A stretch of DNA of 22,039 bases from Candidatus Aminicenantota bacterium (GCA_026393775.1 JAPKZM010000129.1:1-22039), one strand, 5' to 3'; shown: positions 13,319-21,212, counted from the first letter of the stretch. The notes: generated by a model from the letters alone, not told the origin. Numbers and translations: made by a program.

Positions 13319-15400
13319 CTACACGCCGTTGCATTTCGACCAGCCGCAATTCGCGCAGGTCGGGCACTTTTCGTCGCTCAAACCGGTGCCGCAAAGAGGG
13401 CAGTTACTGACGTGAATGTCCTGATGCTTGACATTGACCGCGCCGATATGGGTTTCCAGGACCTTGGCGATGGCGTCGGGAATCGATTGGATCAACTGGC
13501 CGTTGGTGAAGATCGGCTCCGCGCCGCCGATGCCCTTCAGTTGGTTGACCACTGCCTCGGTGGGGATGCCGCTGCGCAGGGCCAACGAAATCAAGCGGCC
13601 GATGGCTTCGGCGTCGGCCATGGTCGAGTAGCCGCTCTTGCCGATGGAAGCGAAAACCTCAAAAGGCTTTTTGTTGAAATAGGTAACCGTGATGTAGAGG
13701 TTGCCCAAACCGGTTGATATTTTGTGGGTGGTCGAGGGGATGGCGTCAGGGCGTCCCAGCGGTATCGGCTTTTCGCTCTCGGCCTTGTTCAACACCTGCA
13801 GGGCGCGACAGCCGTCGCGGTAAACAGTGATACCCTTGATGTTTATGTCGAAAGCCAGCAGGTAGGCTGCGGCGATGTCTTCCCGGGTGGCCGTTTTGTT
13901 GAAATTGATGGTTTTGGAAACGGCGCTGTCCACGTATTCCTGAAAGACCGCCTGCATCTTCAGGTGATCCAGCGGGGAAATTTCCTGGGCGGTGATGAAA
14001 TAGCCGGGAACGGCTTGGTCTTCGTGCTTCTCCTGCCATTGCTGGAACAGCGGGTGAATGTCGGTGATCTCTCCATCCAAGATCTTGGAAACCACCCGGA
14101 AGGCGAAAATCGGCTCGATGCTCGATGAGCAGCCGGCGATGCGGGAGATGGTCCCGGTCGGGGCGATGGTCAGCACTGAGGCGTTGCGCATTTTCTGACC
14201 CTGGTATATGGATTTTTCGATGTTGGGGAAATTGCCGCGCATTTCAGCCAGAGAGAGCGAGGCCGCAACGGCTTCATCCTTCATGAATTTGATTATTTTG
14301 TTGCCTAGGGAGCGGGCTTCATCGCTGTTATAGGCGATGCCCATCTGGATTAGCAGGTCGGCAAAACCCATGAGGCCGAGACCGATGCGGCGGTTGGATT
14401 TGGCCATTTTATCGATTTCCGGCAGGGGGTACAGATTGACCTCGATGACATTGTCCAGAAAACGGATGCCCAGCTGGATGATCTCGCGAAATTTTACCCA
14501 GTTCAGCCGATCAGGCGATTTTTTATCAAATACGTTCAGCAGGTTGATCGAGCCGAGATTGCAGGCTTCGTAATCGTGGAGCGGCTGTTCGCCGCAGGGA
14601 TTGGTGGCCCGGATCGGTCCCTGGGGAGCGGTGGGATTCAATTGGTTGACCTTATCGATGAAGATCAAACCCGGGTCGCCGTTGCTCCAGGCCGAATCGA
14701 CGATCAGGTCAAAGACTTCCCTTGCATTGGCCTGGCCGACCGCCTGGCCGTCCATGGGATTGATCAGGTCATAGGTGGTTTTGTTTTTAACGGCCTGGAT
14801 GAACACCTCGCTGATGGCTACCGAAATGTTGAAATTTTGGGCGGTGACGCCGTCACGCTTCATGGTGATGAAAGTCTTGATATCGGGATGGTCCACCCGC
14901 AGGACGCCCATGTTGGCGCCGCGGCGGGTGCCTCCCTGCTTCACCGCTTCGGTGCCGGCGTCGATGACCCTTAAAAAAGAGACGGGCCCGGAAGCGATGC
15001 CCTGGGTCTTGCGCACGAAACTTCCCGCCGGCCTGATCCTGGAAAAATCGAAACCGGTCCCGCCGCCTTCCTTGTGAACCAGCGCGGCATTCTTCACCGT
15101 TTCGAATATTCCATCCAGCGAATCCTCGATCGGCAGAACGAAACAAGCGGAGAGGCACATGTTTCGCTCCGCGCCGGTCAGGGTGGGAGAATTGGGCATG
15201 AAATCTTTTTGCATCATGGCTTGAAAGAACTTTTCTTCCCAGAGTTTTTTATCGGCTTCATTTTTTTCTGCCTTGGCAATGAAACGGGCCACGCGGCGGA
15301 ATAATTGCGAGGGTTTGCTTTCCAATGGGACCCCTTTTTCGTCCTTTTTGAAATAACGGGCTTTCAAAATTTTCATTGCATTTTCAGAAAAATTCTCCAT
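13319..15400 (-). CDS. nrdJ: adenosylcobalamin-dependent (class II) ribonucleoside reductase
   Basis: This 693-residue enzyme reduces ribonucleotides to deoxyribonucleotides using a radical generated from adenosylcobalamin, supplying DNA precursors. It matches the NrdJ family throughout: Cys86 (LSACFVLPIEDS, one of the redox cysteines), GGTGFDFSRIRPAGS, and NPCGEQPL with Cys269 and Glu271 of the active-site loop. The family-typical MADAEAIGRLISLALRSGIP segment lies near residue 600. The C-terminus carries a cysteine cluster (Cys667, 670, 679, 682, 685, 690), probably a zinc ribbon that also delivers reducing equivalents. There is no N-terminal ATP cone, so overall activity is not controlled by dATP binding to this subunit. 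AAGGAG lies 6 bases before ATG 15400. The promoter overlaps NrdR-box-like sites. It diverges from mraZ. Confidence 0.96.
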   Translation of the reverse strand: MENFSENAMKILKARYFKKDEKGVPLESKPSQLFRRVARFIAKAEKNEADKKLWEEKFFQAMMQKDFMPNSPTLTGAERNMCLSACFVLPIEDSLDGIFETVKNAALVHKEGGGTGFDFSRIRPAGSFVRKTQGIASGPVSFLRVIDAGTEAVKQGGTRRGANMGVLRVDHPDIKTFITMKRDGVTAQNFNISVAISEVFIQAVKNKTTYDLINPMDGQAVGQANAREVFDLIVDSAWSNGDPGLIFIDKVNQLNPTAPQGPIRATNPCGEQPLHDYEACNLGSINLLNVFDKKSPDRLNWVKFREIIQLGIRFLDNVIEVNLYPLPEIDKMAKSNRRIGLGLMGFADLLIQMGIAYNSDEARSLGNKIIKFMKDEAVAASLSLAEMRGNFPNIEKSIYQGQKMRNASVLTIAPTGTISRIAGCSSSIEPIFAFRVVSKILDGEITDIHPLFQQWQEKHEDQAVPGYFITAQEISPLDHLKMQAVFQEYVDSAVSKTINFNKTATREDIAAAYLLAFDINIKGITVYRDGCRALQVLNKAESEKPIPLGRPDAIPSTTHKISTGLGNLYITVTYFNKKPFEVFASIGKSGYSTMADAEAIGRLISLALRSGIPTEAVVNQLKGIGGAEPIFTNGQLIQSIPDAIAKVLETHIGAVNVKHQDIHVSNCPLCGTGLSDEKCPTCANCGWSKCNGV

Positions 15401-15414
15401 GGATCTCTCCTTGA

Positions 15415-15461
15415 GCTATAAATATAGTTGCCCGCCAATTATAAAGCGCTAAATATAGCGT
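15415..15461 (-). promoter_or_regulatory. pair of NrdR-box-like sites on the nrdJ promoter
   Basis: Read on the minus strand, ACGCTATATTTAGCGC (15461-15446) and CAACTATATTTATAGC (15430-15415) share the core CTATATTTA. Against the NrdR box acaCwAtATatwGtGt, as I remember it, they match 12 and 10 of 16 positions. Their repeat distance is exactly 31 bp, about three helical turns, as known NrdR box pairs require. The first site fills the -35/-10 spacer and the second covers the first transcribed bases, ideal for repression by the ATP/dATP-sensing repressor NrdR. Confidence 0.7.
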
Positions 15462-15466
15462 GTCAA
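15438..15466 (-). promoter_or_regulatory. consensus sigma70 promoter of nrdJ
   Basis: On the minus strand, a perfect TTGACA (15466-15461), 17 bases and a perfect TATAAT (15443-15438). All twelve core positions match, so the unrepressed promoter should be very strong. Transcription would begin near 15431, about 30 bases before ATG 15400. Confidence 0.85.
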
Positions 15467-15500
15467 GATGTTTTTAAAATAATTATTTTAAAAAAATTTC

Positions 15501-15530
15501 TTGACAATCAATATATATATATACTATCAT
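15501..15530 (+). promoter_or_regulatory. promoter of the mraZ division/cell-wall cluster
   Basis: A perfect TTGACA (15501-15506), an 18-base spacer and TATCAT (15525-15530, five of six matches) precede mraZ. The spacer contains an uninterrupted alternating AT run at 15511-15523. Transcription is expected near 15537, inside the first TGGGA repeat. The -35 box is 34 bases from the divergent nrdJ -35 box. Confidence 0.7.
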
Positions 15531-15532
15531 TG

Positions 15533-15557
15533 TGGGAGAAAATGGGACAAAATGGGA
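15533..15557 (+). promoter_or_regulatory. MraZ operator: three TGGGA direct repeats, 10-bp period
   Basis: TGGGA occurs at 15533, 15543 and 15553, exactly one helical turn apart. MraZ proteins are known to bind arrays of TGGGN repeats separated by five bases upstream of mraZ and to repress their own operon. Here the array overlaps the predicted transcription start, and the last repeat runs into the first base of the mraZ ATG. Confidence 0.85.
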
Positions 15558-16033
15558 TGAAAAAACATTTCAGGGGCAGTTATATCGCCAAAATTGATGA
15601 TCGCGGCCGGGTCAAGATCCCTGCCCAATACCTCGCCGCCCTGGAGCAGGGATTTGGAAAAGAAGTCTATCTGACCTCGATCAATGGCGATCATATTTTA
15701 TTTTACCCCATGCAGGTCTGGGAAGAAATCGAAAGAAAAATCGCCAGGATCCCGATGCGTGACCCGGACCTGGAAGAATATATCAGCCGCATCAGTTACT
15801 GGGGCAGTGAAACTGAAATTGACCCCAAGGGTCGCATTCTGATCCCGTCCGATTTGCGGCAAAGCAGCGGGCTGGAAGACAACCTGCTGATTCTTGGCAA
15901 GATCGATTATCTGGTGATCTGGAACAAGGAAGCCTTCACCAGCAAGTATATGGGCGGTCAATTCAGTGATGATAAGCTGCAAAAGGTGTCGAGGCTGCTC
16001 AATGAATTTTCCACATTATCCGGTCATGAGTAA
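15557..16033 (+). CDS. mraZ: transcriptional regulator MraZ
   Basis: This 158-residue DNA-binding protein is the first gene of the dcw cluster. It contains two tandem SpoVT/AbrB-like beta units, each with the family signature: DDRGRVKIPAQY near residues 13-24 and DPKGRILIPSDLRQ near 84-97. The start FRGSYIAKID is typical of MraZ, which forms ring-shaped oligomers that bind TGGGN repeats. The frame stays open 43 codons further upstream, but that stretch lies in the nrdJ/mraZ promoter region, so ATG 15557 is used. No classical Shine-Dalgarno is present; GGGA 9 bases upstream (part of the operator) may serve. Autorepression through the three TGGGA repeats is expected. It overlaps rsmH by 32 bases. 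Confidence 0.95.
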   Translation: MKKHFRGSYIAKIDDRGRVKIPAQYLAALEQGFGKEVYLTSINGDHILFYPMQVWEEIERKIARIPMRDPDLEEYISRISYWGSETEIDPKGRILIPSDLRQSSGLEDNLLILGKIDYLVIWNKEAFTSKYMGGQFSDDKLQKVSRLLNEFSTLSGHE

Positions 16034-16886
16034 AGAGGTCCTTGAAATCTTTCAAGGATCGGCTAAAAAACTTTTTGTCGATTGCACCGTGGGCGCTGGT
16101 GGTCACAGCTACCATATCCTCGGCGCTTTCGCGGGCGCCCGGGTGATCGCCATCGACCAGGATGAAGAAAGCATCGCCCTGGCCAGGGAAAACTTGAAGG
16201 CTTTCGGGCGGCGGGTTCGCTTCCACCTGGGCAGTTTCAGCGATCTTTTTGAGAATTTTGATTGCCGGAAGCTGGCCGTCTCCGGGATACTTGTCGATCC
16301 GGGAATTTCCACGGTGCAGCTGAAAAAAAGTCAGCGTGGGTTTTCCCATTCCTTGGACGGGCCGCTGGATATGCGCAAAGACCGGCACGGTTCGCTGACC
16401 GCGGCCGAAGTGCTCAACACCTTTCCGGAGAAAAAACTGGCAGATATTTTTTCCCGTTACGGTGAATTCGCCGCTGCCGGGCGCCTGGCCAAGAAAATTA
16501 TCGAAAAAAGGCTGTTCGCCCCCCTGCAATCAACGGTGCAGCTGCGCCTGCTGGTTGAAGAAATCACCCGTTGGCGCCCCCGCCCGGGTCTGGTCCATCC
16601 CGCCGCCAAAGTGTTCCAGGCCCTGCGGATCTTTATCAACCATGAACTGGAAGGGATCGAAGCCTGGCTGGAAAAGATACCCGCCAACCTGCGCGCCGGC
16701 GGCCGCGTGGTTTTCATCACCTACCATTCGCTCGAGGACCGGCTGGTCAAGCGGGGATTCCAGCGGCTGCAGCGTGCGCAACAGGTCCAGCTGCTCCGTC
16801 CTTTCCCCGGCTTCCCCGGCCGTGAAGAATTATTGCAAAACCTGGCTTCGCGCTCGGCGAAACTGCGGGCGCTGGAAGTGGCATGA
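16002..16886 (+). CDS. rsmH: 16S rRNA (cytosine1402-N4)-methyltransferase
   Basis: This 294-residue S-adenosylmethionine-dependent enzyme methylates N4 of C1402 in 16S rRNA, at the ribosomal P site. Family landmarks are present: HYPVMSKEVLEIF at the start, the SAM loop VDCTVGAGGHS, acidic IDQD, QRGFSHSLDGPLDMR, and the C-terminal ITYHSLEDRLVKRGF. Some positions differ from the common form: DPGIST instead of DLGVSS, LDMRK instead of LDMRM, and YHSLEDR instead of FHSLEDR. The fold seems intact. ATG 16002 is chosen because it supplies the conserved HxPV start and has GAGG 7 bases upstream; it lies inside the end of mraZ. It shares ATGA with ftsL, which suggests coupled translation. Confidence 0.94.
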   Translation: MNFPHYPVMSKEVLEIFQGSAKKLFVDCTVGAGGHSYHILGAFAGARVIAIDQDEESIALARENLKAFGRRVRFHLGSFSDLFENFDCRKLAVSGILVDPGISTVQLKKSQRGFSHSLDGPLDMRKDRHGSLTAAEVLNTFPEKKLADIFSRYGEFAAAGRLAKKIIEKRLFAPLQSTVQLRLLVEEITRWRPRPGLVHPAAKVFQALRIFINHELEGIEAWLEKIPANLRAGGRVVFITYHSLEDRLVKRGFQRLQRAQQVQLLRPFPGFPGREELLQNLASRSAKLRALEVA

Positions 16887-17182
16887 ACAAACAGGGCAAA
16901 GCCTCGGCCGATTTTCGTCTGGCCATTCTCGCTTTTTTCATTTTCGCCATCCTGTTCATCTATTCCGGTTTGAATCTGAAAAATGTGGACCTGGGCTACC
17001 AGCAACACGACTTGCTGCAGCAGGAAAAAAAAATGCGCGCGGAAATCGATCGCTTGCAAGCACAAAAAGCGTCGCTGCTGAACCTGGAACGCATGGAAAG
17101 AATCGCCAGGGAGAAACTGGGGTACCAGTATCCCGAAGCGGGGCAGATTATCAAAGTGTTCGAAGCCGACGATGAAAATTAA
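16883..17182 (+). CDS. ftsL: FtsL-like cell-division protein
   Basis: This 99-residue bitopic membrane protein has a short cytoplasmic tail, one membrane helix (about residues 12-30, LAILAFFIFAILFIYSGLNL) and a periplasmic coiled coil (about 38-75, LLQQEKKMRAEIDRLQAQKA), followed by ERIAREKLGYQYPEAGQI. The last part matches the motif shared by FtsL and DivIC/FtsB. In the divisome it would pair with FtsB and FtsQ to activate the FtsW-FtsI synthase. Sequence alone cannot separate FtsL from DivIC, but the position between rsmH and ftsI is that of ftsL. Its ATG overlaps the rsmH stop (ATGA), and its own end overlaps ftsI by 11 bases. Confidence 0.85.
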   Translation: MNKQGKASADFRLAILAFFIFAILFIYSGLNLKNVDLGYQQHDLLQQEKKMRAEIDRLQAQKASLLNLERMERIAREKLGYQYPEAGQIIKVFEADDEN

Positions 17183-18863
17183 TAGCCAAGGCAAGAAAAG
17201 GTTCTTTTTCCTTTCCATCCTTTTCTTCGTTTGGATTTTCTTTATCGCTTTCAAGCTTTTCAAGCTGCAGGTCATCGATTACAACACCTATATGGCCAAG
17301 GTCAAAGCCCAGATCAACCGGATCGAAGAGCTCCATTCCAAGCGCGGCACCATCACCGACCGCAACGGCGAGATCCTGGCCATTTCGCTGCAGTCCAAGT
17401 CGGCGTTTCTCAGCAACAAGGACATGGAAGTTTCGCTGGCTGTGTACCGCGATTTTTGCCGGCAGCTCGCTTTGAACAATTCGCAAAAATTGAAAGTGAT
17501 CAAGCGGATTCGCCGGGGCGAAAAATTCATCTGGCTCAAACGCAAGTTGACCGACGAAGAATATCAGAGAGTCCTGCCGCTGGCCCTGAACAAACAAACG
17601 GCCGGGACCATTGATTTTATTGACGAATACCGGCGAGTTTACCCGCAAAATAAAATCGCCTCGCATATCCTGGGCGGCGTGGGCATTGATGAACAAGCCC
17701 TGGGCGGCATTGAAACCAGCCTGGATTCTGAGATCAAGGGCCGCGGCGGCAAGCTCAAGGTGCTGATCGACGCCCGTAAAAAGATTTTCCAGTTCAAATA
17801 TCTGGAGCAGCCGGTGGCGGGCAAGAATATCCATTTGAGCATTGACGCCGCCTTGCAGTTTCTGGTGGAGCGGGAGTTGGCCGGCACCGTCGAAAAATAC
17901 CAGGCCGCGGGCGGAGCGGTCATCGTCATGAACAGCTCCGACGCTTCCATCCTGGCCATGGCCAGTTATCCCGACTACGATCCGGAGGAGATCTGGCGCA
18001 CGCCGGCACCGGCCCTGAGAAACAAGGCGATTTCCTTTCTTTACGACCCCGGTTCGACCTTCAAAATCGTTCTAGCCGCCGCGGCTCTCGAAAACAGGAC
18101 CTGCGCTCTCCATGACATGTTCAATTGCCACAACGGCGTCTACATGGTCAGGGACAGGCAGATCACCGACGTGCATCCGTTCGCTCGCCTGTCCTTTGAG
18201 GATATTTTCATCCAATCCAGCAACATCGGCGCCGCCGGTATCGGTTTGCGGTTGGGCGGAGAAAAATATTTTCAGACGATCCAAAGATTCGGCTTCGGCC
18301 GCCGCACCGGGATCGAGCTGCCGGCTGAAGAGAACGGCATCTTGAATCCTCTGGAAAAATGGAGCGGGGTCTCGCTGGCGTTCCTTTCCCACGGCTACGA
18401 AATTTCGGTGACACCGCTGCAGATGGCCATGGCCTTCAACGTGCTGGCCTCGGGAGGATATCTGCTCCAGCCGAAAATTCTATTCGGCGGCGCCGCCGCC
18501 AACCTGCGGCCGAAAATTTTGTCGCCCCTCAGCCAGGAGCCGCTGACCACGATTCTGACCGCGGTCGTCGATCGGGGAACGGGGAAGAAAGCCGCGATTG
18601 AAGGCGTCGAAATCGCCGGGAAAACAGGGACGGCCCGCAAGGTCAAAGCCGGCAGATACACCAATGCCTATGTTTCTTCCTTTGGCGGATTTTTCCCGGC
18701 CCGCAATCCGCAGGTGACTGTATTCGTAATGATCGATGAGCCATTGGGCATGTATTACGGAGGAGACGTGGCGGCCCCGTTGTTCAAATCCATCACGGCC
18801 AAAATCATGCTTTACCTCAAACTTTTTCCCAACTTGCCCGACCGCAAGGGGATCTATCTATGA
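17172..18863 (+). CDS. ftsI: peptidoglycan transpeptidase FtsI (PBP3 type)
   Basis: This 563-residue class B penicillin-binding protein cross-links septal peptidoglycan. It has a cytoplasmic tail, one membrane helix (about 9-30, FFFLSILFFVWIFFIAFKLF), a pedestal domain opening with RGTITDRNGEILA, and a transpeptidase domain from about 235. The three active-site motifs are complete: Ser295-Thr-Phe-Lys298 (STFK), Ser349-Ser-Asn351 (SSN) and Lys484-Thr-Gly486 (KTG). It ends about 77 residues after KTG and has no PASTA domains. The place directly after ftsL and before murE supports FtsI rather than the elongation enzyme PBP2. It overlaps ftsL by 11 bases and murE by four (ATGA). Confidence 0.95.
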   Translation: MKINSQGKKRFFFLSILFFVWIFFIAFKLFKLQVIDYNTYMAKVKAQINRIEELHSKRGTITDRNGEILAISLQSKSAFLSNKDMEVSLAVYRDFCRQLALNNSQKLKVIKRIRRGEKFIWLKRKLTDEEYQRVLPLALNKQTAGTIDFIDEYRRVYPQNKIASHILGGVGIDEQALGGIETSLDSEIKGRGGKLKVLIDARKKIFQFKYLEQPVAGKNIHLSIDAALQFLVERELAGTVEKYQAAGGAVIVMNSSDASILAMASYPDYDPEEIWRTPAPALRNKAISFLYDPGSTFKIVLAAAALENRTCALHDMFNCHNGVYMVRDRQITDVHPFARLSFEDIFIQSSNIGAAGIGLRLGGEKYFQTIQRFGFGRRTGIELPAEENGILNPLEKWSGVSLAFLSHGYEISVTPLQMAMAFNVLASGGYLLQPKILFGGAAANLRPKILSPLSQEPLTTILTAVVDRGTGKKAAIEGVEIAGKTGTARKVKAGRYTNAYVSSFGGFFPARNPQVTVFVMIDEPLGMYYGGDVAAPLFKSITAKIMLYLKLFPNLPDRKGIYL

Positions 18864-20323
18864 AGTACCTGGATGAATTGCTGGGCAAACAGGAGTCCCT
18901 GGCCTGGCGCGGCAATCTCCACGTGCCGGTTTCCGGGATCGAATTCGATTCGCGGAAAATCAAGAAAAACGAGTGCTATGTCTCCATCAAGGGCTTCGTC
19001 AAGGATGGGATCGTTTACGCCGCTGACGCCATCCGCAGAGGAGCCAGCGCGGTGGTTTCGGTGCATCCGCCTCCGCAGGAACACCATCCGGTCACCTGGG
19101 TGCAGGTCAAGAACGACCGCCGGGTCCTCAGCCAGATGGCCAGCCGCTTTTTTGATAACCCTTCCCAGAAATTGCAGGTGATCGGGGTCACCGGAACCAA
19201 TGGCAAGACGACCACGGTGGGCCTGATCCAAGCGCTGCTCAACGCCGCCATGGCCAAGACCGCGGCCATCGGCACCTTGAGCATGAATTTCCCCGGTTGC
19301 AGCCGAAAAACTCATTTGACCACTCCGGAAGCTCCCGAATTGTTCGCCTTCATGGCCGAGGCGGTCAAGGCCGGATGCCTGAACCTGGTCATGGAAGTAT
19401 CTTCGGCCTCCCTCAGCCTGATGCGGGTCGAAGACATCGGATTCGCCCAGGCGGTTTTCACCTCTTTTTCCGGCGATCACCTCGATTTTCACCAGACCAT
19501 GGAGAATTACTTTGAGGCCAAGCTTTCGCTGTTTAAAAAACTTGGCGCCGAACAATGGGCGATCGTCAACGGCGACGATCCGATGGGCGAGAACATCATC
19601 AAGGAACTGAACTGCCGCTATGTCACTTTCGGCTTCTCCCCGCTCGCGGACATCCGCCCTCTGAAATATCATTTTTCCCTGGCCGGCATCAAGGCGCTGC
19701 TGCAGACGCCGCGCGGAAAAATGGAGATTCAAAGCCGTTTGCTGGGCCGCTTCAACCTGCTCAACATCATGGCCGCAGTCAGTTCGGCTCTGGCCAGCGA
19801 CACGGCATTGGAAAAGATCAGCGCCGGTTTGAGCGAATTCGTCCCGGTCAAGGGCCGTGTCAATATCGCCCATGCCGGCGAGTTCCTGGTCGTCGTGGAT
19901 TACGCGCATACCGATGACGCCCTGGAAAACCTGTTGAAAGCCTTCCGGGAAATCTCACCGGGCAAGCTGATATTGGTTTTCGGGGCCGGCGGAGACCGGG
20001 ACAAGACCAAGCGGCCGCGCATGGGCCGGGTTGCCGCCAACCTCGCGGATTGGGTGATACTGACCAGCGACAACCCCCGCCAGGAGGATCCGCAGGCCAT
20101 CATCTCTGAGATCGCGGCCGGATTCGCTGCCGATTTCCGGAATTTCAGCTGCGAAGTCAACCGCAAAACGGCCATTGAAAAAGCATTGGACATGGCCACC
20201 CCCGGGGACGTGGTTTTAATCGCCGGCAAAGGCCATGAAGATTACCAGATCTTCAAGGAACGGACGGTTCACTTTGATGATTTCGAAGTGGTTCATGCCA
20301 AGATGGGGAAGGCACATGCCTGA
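18860..20323 (+). CDS. murE: UDP-MurNAc-L-Ala-D-Glu:meso-diaminopimelate ligase
   Basis: This 487-residue Mur ligase adds the third stem-peptide residue to the cytoplasmic peptidoglycan precursor with ATP hydrolysis. The three-domain layout is seen: an N-terminal UDP-binding part (SGIEFDSRKIKKNECYVSIKG), the ATPase domain with GVTGTNGKTTT, TTPEAP and GDHLDFH, and the C-terminal domain with GAGGDRDKTKRP. TSDNPRQEDP contains DNPR, the motif that in this family selects meso-diaminopimelate over lysine. The usual VSSHAL segment reads VSSASL, so a conserved His is replaced by Ala. YFEAKLSLF contains the Lys that is normally carbamylated. Overlaps with ftsI and murF point to one operon. Confidence 0.95.
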   Translation: MKYLDELLGKQESLAWRGNLHVPVSGIEFDSRKIKKNECYVSIKGFVKDGIVYAADAIRRGASAVVSVHPPPQEHHPVTWVQVKNDRRVLSQMASRFFDNPSQKLQVIGVTGTNGKTTTVGLIQALLNAAMAKTAAIGTLSMNFPGCSRKTHLTTPEAPELFAFMAEAVKAGCLNLVMEVSSASLSLMRVEDIGFAQAVFTSFSGDHLDFHQTMENYFEAKLSLFKKLGAEQWAIVNGDDPMGENIIKELNCRYVTFGFSPLADIRPLKYHFSLAGIKALLQTPRGKMEIQSRLLGRFNLLNIMAAVSSALASDTALEKISAGLSEFVPVKGRVNIAHAGEFLVVVDYAHTDDALENLLKAFREISPGKLILVFGAGGDRDKTKRPRMGRVAANLADWVILTSDNPRQEDPQAIISEIAAGFAADFRNFSCEVNRKTAIEKALDMATPGDVVLIAGKGHEDYQIFKERTVHFDDFEVVHAKMGKAHA

Positions 20324-21212
20324 ACTCCAAATCGATGAAATCGCCGCTGTGGTCGCCGGGCAGGTAAGCCGTGCCGAGAGGGTCACCTCCTTCATGGATT
20401 TTCAATTTGATACGCGGGCCATGGGTGCGAACTCGCTTTTTTTTGCCATGCGAACGGTGAAAGCCGATGGGCATCGCTTTGTCAAGGACCTGGCCGCCAT
20501 CCCTGGCGCCGGCGCCGTAGTCAGGAAAGACTTTGCCGAAGGCAAGCTAAAGGTGCCCTTGATCCGAGTGTCCGATCCACTGCAGGCGGCCCAGCAACTG
20601 GCCACCCACGTCAGGGAAAAGTACTGTTCCATCAAGTATGTCGGCATCACCGGGAGCGCGGGCAAGACCACGACCAAGGAATTCATTTTCCAGATCCTTT
20701 CCCATAAATTCCGTTCTTTCCGCTCCCCGCAGAACTGGAACAACAGCATTGGCCTGCCTTTCTCGCTTTTAAAAATGACCGGGAAGGAAGAAACCGCCGT
20801 GTTCGAACTGGCCATGAGCGACCCGGGGATCGGGGAAATCGATCAGCTGGCCGGCATCTTGAGGCCCGATGTGGCGGTCCTGCTCAATGTTTTCCCGGTC
20901 CATTTGGAATTTCTGAAAACTCTCGAAAACGCCGCCATGGCCAAGGCCGAGATCCTGAATCACCTGGACGCCGACGGCTGCGCTTTCGTCAACGGCGATT
21001 CGGCCCTGATCCGCCGGGCGGTTGCCGACAAGAAGCGCAGGTCGAAAACCTGTTTGCGGCCATCCTGGTATCCCAGCGGCTGGGAATGGCGAATCATGAA
21101 ATCCAGGAAGCCCTCTCCGCTTTGCAGCTGCTGGCCGGCCGGGGGCAGATCCGTCAAGCGAGCGGATTTGTCATCATCGACGAGACCTACAATTCGAACC
21201 CGGAAGCCCTAA
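20316..21212 (+). CDS. murF: murF, N-terminal part of a broken gene
   Basis: This frame encodes the N-terminal and first half of the central domain of MurF, the ligase that adds D-Ala-D-Ala to the UDP-MurNAc tripeptide. Clear MurF segments are FDTRAMGANSLFFAMRTVKADGHRF, the P-loop GITGSAGKTTTKE, NWNNSIGLPFSLLKM, and AKAEILNHLDADGCAFVNGD. Homology stops near residue 240 (about position 21034). The remaining codons to 21212 (KTCLRPSWYPSGWEWRIMKS and on) are out of frame and not MurF-like. ATG 20316 is chosen over the upstream ATG 20235 because it starts the conserved domain and has GGGGAAGG just upstream; it overlaps murE by 8 bases. The rest of MurF continues in another frame, with part of the central domain missing. 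Confidence 0.85.
   Translation: MPELQIDEIAAVVAGQVSRAERVTSFMDFQFDTRAMGANSLFFAMRTVKADGHRFVKDLAAIPGAGAVVRKDFAEGKLKVPLIRVSDPLQAAQQLATHVREKYCSIKYVGITGSAGKTTTKEFIFQILSHKFRSFRSPQNWNNSIGLPFSLLKMTGKEETAVFELAMSDPGIGEIDQLAGILRPDVAVLLNVFPVHLEFLKTLENAAMAKAEILNHLDADGCAFVNGDSALIRRAVADKKRRSKTCLRPSWYPSGWEWRIMKSRKPSPLCSCWPAGGRSVKRADLSSSTRPTIRTRKP

Noticed and set aside
15428..15556. 43-codon upstream extension of mraZ
   Set aside because: It covers the nrdJ and mraZ promoters and operators; MraZ proteins start at the (M)..FRGSY segment.
18854..19909. 351-codon antisense open frame opposite murE
   Set aside because: It is a shadow of murE, whose motifs are intact on the + strand.
20235..20315. 27-codon upstream extension of murF
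   Set aside because: It lies out of frame within the conserved end of murE and precedes the normal MurF N-terminus.
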